Notes: a model not told the origin generated them from the sequence alone. Numbered from the stretch's first letter, positions 33,060 to 46,019 are shown. The stretch: DNA of 64,000 nucleotides from Sabethes cyaneus (GCF_943734655.1 NC_071354.1:145242642-145306641); one strand, 5' to 3'. Translations and numbers: made by a program.

Positions 33060-33945
33060 TTTATGGAAGAGTCTAAGTTTTCTCGAGTTCGATTAGTTTT
33101 TAAGTTACGAAAAAATTTGTTTTATTTGTATGAGAGTCCTTATCCCCCTACCACAGGGGCGAGGCGACTAAACCCATCATAAAAAAAATCCTGCCACCAA
33201 AACCCTTCACACGCCAAATTTGGTTCCATTTGGTTGATTAGTTCTCTAGTTATGAGGAAATTAGTACATATTTCATTTGCATGGGAGCGTCCCCTTTTAT
33301 AGCGGGGAGGAGCCATAATTTACCTCTTGAAGAGGGGAGAGGTCTCAATGCGCCATAGAAAAAGAATGCCTCCCAAAACACCCACATGCCAAATTTAGTT
33401 TCATTTGCTTGATTAGTTTTAAAGCTATGAGGACTTTTGTATTTCATTTGTATGGGGTTCCCCCTTCCTAAAAAGGGGAGGGGTCCTAATTCATCATAGA
33501 AAAAATTTTTGCCTCCAAAAACACCTACTTGCCAAATATGGTTCCAATTGATTGATTAGTTTTCGAATTATGAAGAAATTTGCATTTCATTTGTATGGAA
33601 GCCCCTCCCTCTTTAAGGGGAGAGGAGTCATAATTCCCCTTGTAAAGAGGGGAGGGGTCTCAATTTACCATAGAAAAAATTCTTGTCACCAAAAACACCC
33701 ACATGCCAAGTTTTGTTCCATTTGCTTGATGCTGCTGCTCGAATTATGCAGAAATTTGTGTTTCATTTGCATGGCAGCCCCCCCCCCCTCTTAGCGGGGG
33801 GAGGGGTCTCTAACCATCATAAGAACCTTCCCTGGCCCCAAAAACCTCTACATGCAAATTTTCACGCCGATTGGTTCAATAGTTTTCGATTCTATAAGGA
33901 ACATCCCGACAGACAGACAGAAATCCATTTTTATATATAAGATTC
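33060..33945. repeat. Tandem ~140-175-bp repeats with GGGGAGGGGTC boxes
   Basis: The phrase CAAATTTGGTTCCATTTG recurs with changes near 33217, 33391, 33533, 33707 and 33857. It is followed each time by a tagttttcgaattatgagg-type stretch, a polypyrimidine/CCCC stretch and GGGGAGGGGTC. The block ends CGACAGACAGACAGAAATCC then TATATATAAG (33906-33944). With TAGCTGACCCGACAAACTTC at 32138 it resembles a dispersed insect repeat with internal tandem copies; class uncertain. Confidence 0.65.
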
Positions 33946-34191
33946 CAGTTAAGAAAACGGACTTGGGTTTTTACAATGCAAAGTTTTGCTCAACTCAAGT
34001 TGCTTAATGCGATGCTATATTATCATTTTTAAATACGTAATGCATTCAACCTCTTTCCATTCACGCACTTGAACAGTTTTTTCAATGAAACTCAAATCGC
34101 AAATAAGCAATAAAATGCCAAACCCAAAAACACACCAACTGGCAGCACTGTTTCAATCCAAAGCGTCTTGAGGTTGAGGGAACCTCCCTAA

Positions 34192-34222
34192 TATATAGTG
34201 GCACTCGGCGGTAGCGTCACTT
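34192..34222 (+). promoter_or_regulatory. Possible core promoter (TATATA plus initiator)
   Basis: TATATA at 34192-34197 is followed by TCACTT at 34217-34222, with the presumed start A 27 bases after the TATA start, near the usual insect spacing. No known gene follows; only an unremarkable 97-codon ORF at 34325. Could be chance or belong to a repeat. Confidence 0.25.
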
Positions 34223-34229
34223 TCTATCT

Positions 34230-37200
34230 TGCTTCAAAAAATTTCACATCCTGCGACGCTAAAACTCGATAAAAGCACAGCACTATAGCATTAGAACGGA
34301 GGTAAAACTTCACAAAAGCTATTTTTGAATATCCGCGCACTAATTGAATCAGTCCAAGAAAGAAAAAATAATAACAGAAACCTTAGTGGGAGCCATTTTA
34401 GCGGGAGCGCTTCTCGAATACATTTTGCTCAAACTCGACCGGGTTGCTTCTCTACTATACACGACACTAATTACACACTTTTCCCGTATGATGGAGCGGT
34501 AAGCTTGAGCTCATGGGTTGGCATCCGCGCCAAAATGACCCATGTGTTTGTCAACTCACTGTTTTCGAAAGCAGGACTAGCGCTGGACGAGCAAACGTAC
34601 TTTAAACGTAATTCGTAATCATTTTTGATATTTCAATGCAGCGCAGGTAATCATTCACTAGGCACTACCGCAGCCACTCGCGGCATAAGGCAGGCATACT
34701 CGATTGTGCCTAAGCACTACTACCACTAACACACAGTAAATATGCGACTGTACATAGGGGAGTTGAGCAGGCTACTACACTAGTGTATTTTTTATCCCTT
34801 TCGCTCTGTAGATTTACACCAGTTTGTTGTTATCAGCTCTCGTTCTGGCATCAAAGGCAAAGTTATAGGTAATCAATGGGAAACGAGATGGAGAATTATC
34901 TGACACCGTTGTAAAATCGTGATGCCAGTTCTTTGGAGGCTCGTGAAATTTAAAACTTCATTTGCTACGTGGAAATAATAATTATTGTTCATTTAAATAT
35001 ATTTACAAGCATACAATGTATTAAAAAAAATTCTAGAAAATCTTCAACTCCCTTGTTCAGAAAGTAAAATAACCTATCATCTACCGTGCGTGGGCAACTA
35101 GGTTATTACTCCAGTTGTAATTTTTAATAGTTCGAAACATAGCAGTGGCTGGCATCTTTGCTATACGAACCACTGCGTTAAGATCGTGAGCATAACCAAG
35201 TGAGCGGACATGATTCACGTTTGATAAAAAAGCAGCATATATTTCAGTGCTCACGTGATCAGTGTTGGCAGTATATATTCTTGAACTTCTCTGTTTAGAG
35301 TATGAAACATTGATAATGTAATGTAGTGACCAGTTCAATAGAGCGGACGTCCAACATGTAAAAAACCAAGGATTTGTTTGTGTATTCCGGTTTGTTTGCG
35401 CGTTAAATTTCGACCCTATTGGATTGTTGATCTTCTTCATTCAGATAATCGTTTCTGATATTCATAAAATGGGAAGTTTTTGAACTTGAACAAATTCATG
35501 TATGTTCGCAATAAATTTGAAATAAAACATTAAATGTTTTATTTGCGTTTTGTCTAATCTGCTGTTCGTAATAGAGCGTTTCAAAAAGATTGATCTTTGG
35601 AATTTTCGGACCTTTTGCAGCTTAGGCATATTCATAAACGGCAAAACAGTCTTGGTGCTACATTCCCCTTGGGAAACTAGATTTGCCACTAAGTAAAGTT
35701 TAACCTTCTGCGGCTGAGGTGCCGTAATCTTAACGATTATACTGACCTGGTAGTCTGCTGGACACCTAAACTTAGCTTTATAATTCTTGTTATTGAATTA
35801 TCTCCATTCAGATTTTAATTATTTTAGAATTGAGAACATACATTTAGCAACATTGTTGGATGTAATAAAACCGCAGATATGAGTCGGGAAGACAGAGCAA
35901 GCTTCGGAATCAAAATATGTACAATACATAACGCATCTCATGCATTTCTCTGCTTTTCGGTGTCTGTCAGACTACTACCTCAGCTGCAGAAATTTAAACG
36001 CAGTTGGTACAACTAGAAAAGTGCCGAAAAAACTACCAGCCTTTCCATGATCGAGATTGGTTTGGTTATAAGTATACACTATAAACTCATTTCATTCATA
36101 AAACCAACGCACTCGTCAGTTTTTATGCGTAAGTATACAATTCTGGTGAATTCCAAATTTCGGGTAAATCCTAAAATTGGTAAAAAAATAAACTGCATGA
36201 ATCTCGAAATTTGCGTGAAAACTTCACAAAAAATGATCCACCATAAGCTGTTAAATTTTAATAGTTTACCATAAGAACGTAAGCATAGAACAAAATGTAT
36301 TCACGCAATTTGGAACAAGCCTGGTTTTAATGAGCATTTTAGATGTCTTCAAATTTATTACATATCAGGTTTTGTTGTTTAAGCATCAGCTGGGAGCACT
36401 GTCACAATTATTCTGTACGCGACATTCGGTTTTTTTACGGCAATACCTTCACGTCTACGTTCTCATCTGCAATTTCGCACACTGCCACAATCCACAATTT
36501 ACAAAGGTTTTATTTTCAGCGCTAGATCGGAAAACTGCAAACGTGAGGTCGATAGTGATTTCTAAATACTAAGCAGCCTTGCTTGCTTCTAGTACTTCTA
36601 CCTTTCGCACTGGTTGCACTATTTTCTTCATAGTTCGCCTCCTGCGCCGTAATCGCACTGGCGATTTAGATAATCCTCCACTCCGTCCTAGTACAGTTGC
36701 GCAGGGTTTCGTTCGATGTTATTGGAAGCGAAAAAGCTGCAGTTCCCCGGCTCGGATGAAGACTGCTGCTTTGTGGGCCGCAGTAAATACAGAATTCTTT
36801 GACGGCCGTCAAATGCACCTTTTTGTTTGTTGGTTACCCGCGACGTTTATGGTCCTTTAAATGTCAAAAATGTCACTGAGCAGCGAACGCAGCGAAAACT
36901 AGCGGAACAAACCGTACACTTTTTCACCGCAATTTAACAAACCGTACTCAAACATGGCCGCGCTGCCAGTCACTGACGGACGAACAATATTCTCCCGGCT
37001 GCTATTTGGGTTGCTGCTGCGAGCAAATCGAGAGAACTACACTTCACAACCTCGCGGCATTTGAAAGAAAAGACCAACAATATCTTTGCTTCTTTCATTT
37101 ACTACTACGCGATGCACGGTGACTTCGTTTTTTTTTGCTCTACGAAATGCAAAAATAATCCCCAATTTGACATGTAATTTTCAGTTCTCTCTTTTCCCGT

Positions 37201-38170
37201 GACACATACGCCATTATGGCAAAGCTACCAACATTATAAAATTGAAAAACGAAATAGCTGAGAGCGAGAGCTATGCATTTCCGGTGACCAACATTTTCAC
37301 ACGCGTAATCGCAGACGTTCACACAGACATTTAGGGTAGCGTTTAGAATAGTTGACGTGGGACTTCTAAACATGTGACTGAATTTTTAGTTGAACGTTTT
37401 GTTAAGAATTATTTGAGACATTTTGTCAATTGGTTTGACTTCATGAAGCAAATTATTATATGTTAATAATTTTCTAAATATTTGATTTCTGGGTGAATAG
37501 CAGTATTTTTAAATTCGGAGAATTAACTTTACCTTCAAACTGAGATGTACCTAGGCTAGGTACTTGAGTTAAAACAAAACGGCTAAAACATACATAGCGG
37601 CTAATAACATGAATAATGTACTCTCTAATGTTTAATAGGTAAAGTCTTGTCTAGGTAAACAGGCAATATTGAGGAAATTCTTCATGCGTATACAAGTGTT
37701 TGTGTCGTATATACTTGAGTGTATATACCAATGCAATGTAATATCGCCCGTAGTATTTTGTAAACTACGTAATAGAATTTGCATATTGCTATACTTTCAT
37801 GTTTTTGAAACTATTTCTAAACATTAAGTATAAGAATAACCAAAAATTACACACCGCGTAAATGGCAAAATGGACATGGACGTGACCCGATTGAAGACAT
37901 TATTTCATTTGTTATGTTATATTTGAATAGCACCTGGAGTTGAATTTATATTTCATTCATATATTTAAGAGATTGCGTAGTGTTTGTGACCTCTGCAACG
38001 TAAATAACAGTACTGACCGTAGGGATTTTTGTTGTTTTTCAGTGTCACAACAGACTCTCTTAATATTTTTTTCCCAGAAAATGGCTAGTGCAGTTGAAAA
38101 TTTCCAGTTTTGTTGTTTTACGACTTTGTCTAAATGAACCATATTTGAATCTTTTAAACTGTTCGGTGTA
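34230..38170. other. Intergenic region between repeats and IFT122
   Basis: No conserved protein or recognisable mobile element seen. The stretch 36600-37050 is noticeably richer in G+C than its surroundings and could hold a promoter or 5' exon of either neighbouring gene, but no specific element supports this. Confidence 0.3.
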
Positions 38171-38174
38171 CGCA

Positions 38175-41100
38175 ATGAGGGCCATACCGAAGTGGGTTGA
38201 AAAAATCCACGATCCTTACGACAAAAATAACATAGCCAGGTAAGGAACATTATTGAATTTGGGATTCAATTAATAATTTAACACGTTCAACACAAAAAAC
38301 ATAATTCCAGTGTGCATGCTGTATGTTTTCATCCGGATGGACTGCAACTGATAGTAGGAGCAGGAGAAAAGGTCCTAGTGTATGATTCCATCGATGGAAA
38401 TATTATCAGTTCGTTAAAAGGTCATAAAGATACCGTTCACTGCGTAGCTTACGCTCGGGATGGAAAAAAGTTTGCTTCCGGCAGCGCCGACAAAACCGTC
38501 ATTATATGGACAAATAAGCTGGAAGGTCTTTTGAAATACTCGTAAGCCTGAAGAGTTTGGCGTATTTGCAAATTAATTTGACATTCATCATATTTTATCC
38601 CCTTGCAGGCACAGTGACTCGGTGCAATGCCTCTCGTTCAATCCAGTCTCACATCAGCTTGCTTCTTGTGCTGTGTCCGATTTTTCATTTTGGTCGTCGG
38701 AGCAAAAGGCAGTGCAAAAGTATAAAACTCCGGCACGGGTGAATGCGTGTGCTTGGACAAACGATGGTCAATATATAGCCCTGGGAATGGCTAACGGGGT
38801 AATATCGATAAGAAACAAAGGTGGGGAAGAGAAAATCAAAATTGATCGCCCTGGAGGAGCTAACAGTCCCATCTTTGGGCTTGCGTGGAATCCTCCGGCC
38901 AGCGGATCGGCAGACATTCTTTGCGTTATCGATTGGAGTCAGACATTGTCATTTTATTCGCTCGGCGGACAAGTTATCGGAAAGGAACGTAATTTCGGCT
39001 TTGATCCCTTGAGCTTGAGCTTCTTTCCCGATGGAGAATTTCTTATCGTTTCCGGATGCAATAAGGCTCTTCAGCTGTTCACGCGAGATGGAATTCGCTT
39101 GGGCATGCTGGGCGAACAACATGAATCTTGGATTTGGACTACCGCAGTTCACCCGACAGGAAATTCTATTGTAAGCAGATTTGTCGATCTAACAGCATTG
39201 TTCTTACTTAGCTTTTTTTTTTTTTCTATTTAAGGTTGTTGGTTGCCAAGATGGTACTCTGGCGTGCTACAGTTTGGCTTTCAATACCGTACATGCATTG
39301 TATCGTGAGCGGTACGCTTTTCGAGAAAATATGTGTGACGTTATCATACAGCATTTAGTTTCCGGACAGAAAGTACGGATAAAATGTCGGGATTTAGTTC
39401 ATAAAATTGCAATTTACAGAAACCGTTTAGCAGTTCAGTTGCCAGAACGGGTTGTTTTATACGAGCTCAGTTCAGCGGAGAATCAACCCATGCATTATAA
39501 AGTAAAGGAAAAAATAGCTAAAAAGTTTGAGTGTAGTTTGTTGGTGGTTTGTGCTCAGCACTTAGTTTTGTGTCAGGAGAAAAAGCTGCAAAGTTTGGAC
39601 TTTAACGGTGTCCTGCAACGAGAGTGGATTATGGATAGTTTTATACGGTATATTAAGGTAACTGGAGGTCCTTCAGGCTGTGAGGGGCTTTTACTTGGCT
39701 TGAAAAGTGGACAAGTTTGGAGAATATTTCTGGATAATTCTTTGCCTATCCTTGTTACTACCGTTCTGTCGTCAGTTCGCTGCCTAGATCTCAATGCTAC
39801 TCGAACTAAGCTAGCCGTAGTAGATGATGCTGGAAGGCTAGTTGTTCGTGATTTGATAAGCGATACTATGCTTTACCAGGATTCTAACGTTAACTCAGTT
39901 GCTTGGAATACGCATCTGGAATCGATGCTTTGCTATTCACACACCACTGGAGGTCTCAGTGTACGAGTCGGCGCGCTTCCGCCTAGAAGTCCACAAACAA
40001 TGCTCGGTGTTGTGGTTGGCTTGTGCGGGGCAACGGCATTCTGTTTACGAGGAAATGTTATGAGTAATGTCCCTTTAGCACTAGGTGCTACAATGTGGCA
40101 GTTTGTTGAAGCAGGTCTATTTGAGTAAGTATCGAACTAGATATGGCCATAATTACCAAAACGATATTTTTTCTGTATAAATATCGTACCTACTCTTAAT
40201 TTGGCGATTTGCTATGTTTTTTTACATATTAATATTTACAGTCTTATTGCTAGACGAGTAGAAAGATTTAATTTGAAGCAATTTTGTTATTTGTCTTGAG
40301 GTCTTTTATTAAGTAAAAACCCATAAACCAGTTTACGCATACAAATTATGGACTAACTTTTGATGAGATTCATATATTTTCATATTTGTCTTACTTCTCT
40401 ATTCTGTAAGACTGTGGAATAAAAACTGTCCTTGTTTTTTCCAGCGATGCGTACCAGGTAGCCTGCCTCGGTGTACCCATTGCAGATTGGGAAGGATTGG
40501 CCCAAGCGGCGCTCGAAGCTCACAACTATCAGGTTGCGCGGGATGCCTACGTTAAGGTGCGAAATCTTCCCTGGCTCGAACTGATTAATGATCTCAAGGA
40601 ACGCCAGAAACGGGGAGATACTGCAAAGGAAGTGCTACTAGCTGACACTTTGGCATTTGCTGGAAAGTTTAAGGACGCGGCAAGGCTGTATCAAAAGGCA
40701 GGAAACAACGCGAAAGCTTTAGCAATGTACAGTGACCTTCGGATGTTTGACTTAGCGCAGGAGTTCCTGAAAGAGGGTAGTGCTGCCGATAAGAAGGAAC
40801 TAATTAGAAGGCGAGCTGAGTGGGCTTGTTCTGTTCATGAACCGCGAGCAGCCGCTGAATTATTACTGTCGGCTGGTGAATCAGAACGAGCTATAGAAAT
40901 CGTGGCTGAACAAGGTTGGACGGATGTTTTGTTGGATATCGGAAGACGTTTAGGTGCGTCAGACAAAGAACCATTGGAGTTGATTGCTACTCATTTAAGA
41001 AACCTGAAAGCATTACCTCTGGCTGCGGAGATCTATCGAAAGCTTGGTGAAGAAGAGCAAGTGGTGCAGTTGCACATTGAGGCTAGAGATTGGCCAGAAG

Positions 41101-42309
41101 CTTTTCGACTTGCTGAACATTTGCCAAAAATTTTACCATCCGTTCACTACCAACATGCAAAGTGGTTAACCGAGTCCGATCAGTTTATAGCCGCCCATGA
41201 AGCGTACGGTTTAGCTGGACAGCCCAATGAAGCTACCAAATTGTTACGAAATCTTGTGGAATGCGCTGTGTCCGAGGAACGTTATTTAGATGCAGGTTAC
41301 TATACATGGTTGAGAGCAAAGCAAATTTTGAAACTGTTGGAGGATGATTCTGTTCTAATGGAAGCGAAACTTTTGGAATATAAATCATTGTTAAAGCTGG
41401 CATCCATATATTATGCTTATAGCACTCTCAATTCCTACTTGAAGGAACCATTCACGAGCAGCCCACCCTTGACGCTATTCAACACAAGCCGTTTTGTAGT
41501 TAATCAAATTAATGGTGTTACTCCACCCAAAGGAATAAGTCTTTTGTAAGCTGATGCTTAACGATAGTAAATTCATAACTTTAATCTTCTGATAATTTTA
41601 GTGCTATTTACTACACTCTTTCTAAACAAGCTAAAGTACTGGGAGCCAACAAGCTACATCTACAAATCAATAATAAGCTGCAGTCCTTGAAGGTTCCAGC
41701 CGGGATTCAAGAACAAGTCGACATTAGTTATATAACCAGCAGATCTTGCCCGGGCGGTTTTAATGATCCGGAGGAATTTTTGCCCATGTGCTACCGGTGC
41801 TCTAACTACAGTCCGCACATCCACGGAAACCGCTGTCCCAATTGCAACCAAGAGTATGTTTTCTCTTATGTTTCATTCGAAATATTGCCACTAGCTGAGT
41901 TCGGTGTGGAAACTGGAATTTCGGACCAAGAAGCCGAACGATTATTGATGGCACCACCGAAGTTCAACGACTATGACCAAATTGACCAGTTTATAAAAGA
42001 GGTACGCACGATCTTGTTTTATCCGTGTTACAATATAAAATGAGGATCCATTTTCAGGATATTGTCGACGCCTTTTCGGCCAGCCTGAACAGAGATGCGT
42101 TGCGAGCTATTGATCCGCGAGAGGTTATCATTATGAAAGGACCGAAACCCTTGCCAACCAAATTTTACCGTAATCTCTTACCCGAATTACAAATAACTGT
42201 TTGCCCCGAGTGTAACAATGCATTCCACTCCGAAGACTTTGAGTTGCAGTATCTACAGAAAGGGCACTGTCCTTTCTGCAGAATACCAGAGGAAAATTTA
42301 GTAGGATAA
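38175..42309 (+). CDS. Oseg1: IFT122 (Oseg1), intraflagellar transport complex A subunit
   Basis: IFT122 is a core subunit of IFT-A, which drives retrograde transport in cilia; in insects these are chiefly the cilia of sensory neurons. Seven exons (38175-38239, 38311-38541, 38609-39170, 39235-40124, 40445-41545, 41602-42001, 42058-42309) join in phase to 1166 residues, close to the length of animal orthologues. The N-terminal third is WD40 repeats with diagnostic stretches SLKGHKDTVHCVAYARDGKK, FASGSADKTVIIWTNKLEG and WTNDGQYIALGMANG. Exon 5 holds helical TPR-like repeats (AAELLLSAGESERAIEIV, YRKLGEEEQVVQLHIEARDW). The C-terminus has zinc-binding pairs MCYRC and CPNC (about residues 1012-1030) and CPEC and CPFC (about 1131-1156). 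The start ATG gives MRAIPKW, matching the conserved N-terminus. All introns are GT-AG; the longest is 40125-40444. No damage seen. Confidence 0.95.
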
Positions 42310-42594
42310 GTTTTATCACAAAAGGCCGCTGCCTTACCGTACTTGAGCACAACGAGTGCACCAATGATTTGTGATCTCATTCCGTCCAGTATGATAATGT
42401 TTTTAAATATATTGACACATGTGTCTTTTTTCTGTCCATCAATGCGTGAAAATGGAAAATCAACAATTTGACTATGACGTGTTTTAAATTGACCCGCAAG
42501 TCTAAAATTTCCTTTTTAGCATGCCATATAAACAGGTTGTTTTTAGTTCTAAATAACAAGTACCAAATTCAAGTTATTCCCAGCTTCCACGCGT

Positions 42595-42600
42595 AATAAA
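42595..42600 (+). terminator. Candidate IFT122 poly(A) signal
   Basis: AATAAA about 285 bases after the IFT122 stop and just before the DD37E relic begins. Confidence 0.4.
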
Positions 42601-42639
42601 ACGTTGCTTCATTTATCTTACAAAAACGCTAGATCGGTA

Positions 42640-43690
42640 GTCGAACATACCACACCGAGTGCTGGCCAGTAATCCAATCGACTAAAATAACGTCCCGCTA
42701 GTAAAGTGAACAGATCCGTAGCCTGGTCATGGCACCAATTACCTCAACGCTCATCGGGACATCGGAAAACAACTCGGAATCGTGCAGTCAAAGGTGAGTC
42801 GTGTGATTAAACGTTACTATGAAACTCTGAGCATCGAATGGAAGGAAAAATGCGATCAGAATGCATGTTTTATTAATGATCAGGATCACAAGCGTGTCGT
42901 GAAAGAGTTTAAGTGGAATCCCAATGCTTCGGTCAGGGATGTGACCAGAAAGTTGAATCTGTTAAAGTCAATCATGGATGATGACACTTACATCAAGGCG
43001 GAATTCTAGCAGCTTCCGGGGCTACTGTTATTCACCGCCCAGCACAAGTTTGATATTCCGGAGAAAGTAAGACAGCAGAAACTTTCAAGGTTTGCCCAGA
43101 AATACATGATTTGGCAAGAGATCTGCTCATGTGGCAACCGGAGTTCGTTACGATCGGGACTGTAAACGGGCAGATCTACCTCAAGAAGTGTCTACAGAAG
43201 CGTCTGCTTCCTCTGTTAAAGCAACACGCGTGTCCTATGATCTACTCGTCGGATCTAGCTTCGTGCCACTGTTCAAAGGATGTCCTGGAGTGGTACGAAG
43301 CAAACGGGGTCACTTTCGTACCCAAGAACATTTACACCCCCCCCCCCCCCCCAACGCACTGGAACTAAGGCCCATCGAAAAATACTGGGCTATTATGAAG
43401 CAGGCACTACAGAAGCATCCCAAGGAAGTCAAATCTGAGGAAGACATGAACAAAAAGTTGGTTTCCGTACAGAAGAAGCTGCAGACAAATGTTGTACAGA
43501 ACCCTATGCGTGGAGTAAAGCGTAAGGTGCGAGCATACGGTTCTGGTATGAAGTTGAATGAAATAAATATACCAAAAGCTTACTAATGGGTTATATTTTA
43601 TTGTCTGCAAGTTTGAAAAGGATCGGTCAACTAGGTAATTTTCTATAGCATTTTTTCTGTGATGCATTTTGATGTGGGACACCCTTTACT
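42640..43690 (+). mobile_element. DD37E (ITm-type) mariner-superfamily transposon relic
   Basis: Transposase remnants in order: HRDIGKQLGIVQSKVSRVIK (DNA binding) from about 42750; WNPNASVRDVTRKL at 42918; MDDDTYIKAEF (first Asp) at 42976; FAQKYMIWQEICSCG at 43093; then in another frame TVNGQIYLKKCLQKRLLPLL, SSDLASCHCSKDVLEWYEAN (second Asp) at 43249; and ELRPIEKYWAIMKQAL (final Glu) at 43362. A run of about 16 C bases near 43337-43352 shifts the frame between the second Asp and the Glu. The C-terminus ends NIPKAY then TAA at 43584-43586. Several stops make it inactive. Confidence 0.75.
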
Positions 43691-43882
43691 AGAATTGGTG
43701 CCTCAGAGTTGATGCGATTAATGCGATGAGCTGCTGATTTTATTTGCCTCTGACATTTGAAACTCGGAAGAGTTATTCATAATTATCACTCCATCCATCG
43801 CTTAAGCTGTTCTGTATGGTAAGTCAGGAATGGACCAGCTCTGTCTTCTAGCCGTATCTTAGTATTCAACCTGGTACCACTA
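43690..43882 (-). mobile_element. LINE reverse transcriptase fragment, outer copy of a duplicated segment
   Basis: This stretch (from 'cagagttgatgcgatt' to GGTACCACTAAC) is closely repeated at about 44800-44985 in the same orientation. It abuts the 3' end of a LINE at 43884, so an older fragment appears interrupted by, or duplicated with, the adjacent insertion. Confidence 0.5.
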
Positions 43883-43883
43883 A

Positions 43884-45060
43884 CTTACTTATGTATTCAT
43901 GTCGGCCGGTCCGCCTGAGCAAAGAGATGAAATCAGAGATCTCCACTGCCGACGGTTACCCACCTTTCATGGTTTTCACCTGTCGCTAGGACAGGTTTTC
44001 ATCAACAGTCCGGATGTTGGCTAAGCTGCGTCGCCATGAGCCACTGGGTCTGCCTTTCTACGCTGTCCCTGCGGATTCCAGTCGAGGGTTTCTCTGCAGA
44101 TCTCGTTCGCTTCTTTCCTCAAGGTGTGTCCGATCCACTTCCACGTTGGACATCCAGAGGAGAGGTTATCTAACTTGCTCTGCATAGCGACTCGACGTTG
44201 CTAGGTTGAAGTCATTTAGCTGCTCCGTCGTTAGAGTATTCCGAAGCAATCCTCGGTCTAGTCCACTGCCAACAGTTCAAACTAACATCTCCTCCATGAT
44301 GATGAGAAACAGCAGCAGCCGTGTTTCACACCAGCAGTAATTCTTGTAAGGTTAGAGAAGACATCATTGTTCAATACGTGTGCACGAAAATGCCTTGTAC
44401 TGAGTCTCGATGATACGGACTAGCTTATCTGGAACTCGACTACCCCTAAGTTCACCCCAGATGTTTTCGTCGTAAAGTTGGTCAGACGTTTTTATAAGTC
44501 AACAGATTCCAGCTGCAGAGAGTCCTGGAATTCGTTGAGCTGCTCCAATACACTGCAGAGCGTTGAGATACGATTCAGCTAGGTCTTCTTTTTTAGGGAC
44601 TTTGACCAATATGCACATGCAGTGCACCGAATAATTTGCGGTTTCCCATATATTGCTTAAATACTGATATATCATCAAACAAAGACAAAGACGAGTCAGC
44701 TTTGAGCATCTCGGATGAAATACAGTCTATCCCTGGTGCTCTATTGGATTTCATACTCTTGATGGCTGCTTCAATTTCATCCAGCGATGATGTCTCCGAT
44801 TTGACGTGATTAATTCGACAAACTCTTGCGTCATAAGCTGCTAGTTTTGTTGGTCTCTGACATTCGAATCTCGGAAGGGATGTTCAAAATGTTCAGTCCA
44901 TCGCTTAAACTGGTCTGTACGTTCAGTCAGTACCCGACCAGCTCTGTCCTTTAGCGGCATCTTTGTATTCATCCCGGTACCACTAAGGCGGCGAGAAATA
45001 TCGTACAACAAATGGGTATCACCGTTGAAGGCGACCGTTTTCCCTTGTTCGGCAAGGGTT
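43884..45060 (-). mobile_element. RTE/SjR2-type LINE relic, 3' end at 43884
   Basis: On the minus strand: SSLDEIEAAIKSMKSNRAPG with CISSEMLKAD at about 44790-44700, PDKLVRIIETQYKAFSCTRI near 44430-44370, LLFLIIMEEMLV near 44310, LNDFNLA, then RRSLANIRTVDENLS near 44030-43980. The 3' end carries the TAAGTAAGT tail at 43884. It is the same family as 17760-18835 and 63165-63370. Confidence 0.65.
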
Positions 45061-45139
45061 TTCCCCGTGTTAGGGACTTACCACCGCGACCATGATTCTG
45101 ATCTATTGTGGTGTATCCTCTTTTAATTTATGCCATGTC

Positions 45140-45830
45140 GTATCAGTGAGCTATCAAAGTTTGATAAACCACCTCAGCCACTGTCGGCATTTATCCCAAT
45201 CAGGTGATGCATTTCGTTTGAAATTTATCACCTGATTACGAGCAGCATTCCAAATATCACAGGACTGAGTCAGCCCCTTATCAAGGTATCTACGTCGTTT
45301 CTGATATAGTACAACACAGTCGCACAACAAATGTTCGGAGCTTTCAATCTCATGATTACAAAAGCGACAGTTCGTTTCATTAAGTTTACCGATGAGTTTC
45401 AGGTGATACTTACAAGGACAATGTCCTGTTATTAATCCGGTGTATGTGCTCAAGTCGGATTTTGAAAGGTTTAATAGTTTTCGTGATTGAAGAGCATTTG
45501 GATCTATAAAGCGTTTTGATTGCCGGGCAGTCGATGTAATATACCAGTTTTTCCCAGTTCCTAAGTTCCATTTTAAGGGCACATGTAGATAGTCCAAAAA
45601 AGGGTTGGGGTCCTATGAACTGCATAGATGACCCTTTCTTTGCCAATTGATCAGCAGTTTCGTTCCCTTTGATTCCGCAGTGACCAGGAACCCAGTAGAG
45701 GTTGACCATATTTCGACAGGAAAGTTTTTCCAACAGTTTTATGAATTCACACACTAGTTTAGAAGTGTGAGTTTTTGATTTTAAAGCATTCAATGCTGCT
45801 TGAGTTTAGTCCAGGCTCTCTTCTTCCGCC
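45140..45830 (-). mobile_element. LINE relic with RNase H domain and C-terminal zinc knuckle
   Basis: Minus-strand frames read SQAALNALKSKTHTSKLVCE and VNLYWVPGHCGIKGNETADQ (RNase H, about 45800-45640), then in the next frame CRFCNHEIESSEHLLCDC (a CCHC motif, about 45378-45325). This domain order occurs in LOA/I/R1-type non-LTR elements. One frameshift separates the two parts. Confidence 0.7.
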
Positions 45831-46019
45831 TACAAGGTCGTTTAACAGCTCTCTCCAGTTCGGCGTATCGTTGACGGTAGAGCCGGCGTTTAGACCGGCA
45901 AACCCGTGCGGTATTCGCATGATTTCCAATTTTTCCTTTCCTCTTTTATTTAAATGCAGAGTATAAAGTGCTAAGAATAAATCGATGAAATTAGGCATCG
46001 CTGTTATGTCAAACGATTA

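Noticed and set aside
33060..33945. Regular spaced repeats considered as a CRISPR-like array
   Set aside because: Units are long, diverged and contiguous without unique spacers, and the genome is eukaryotic.
34325..34618. 97-codon ORF downstream of a TATA-like site
   Set aside because: It lacks an ATG at its 5' end, contains no recognisable domain and sits in low-information sequence.
35081..35440. 119-codon minus-strand ORF
   Set aside because: No domain, no plausible splice context and no similarity recognised; compatible with chance.
36600..37050. GC-richer segment considered as a promoter or CpG-island-like region
   Set aside because: No core promoter motif or exon could be supported; insects do not generally use CpG islands.
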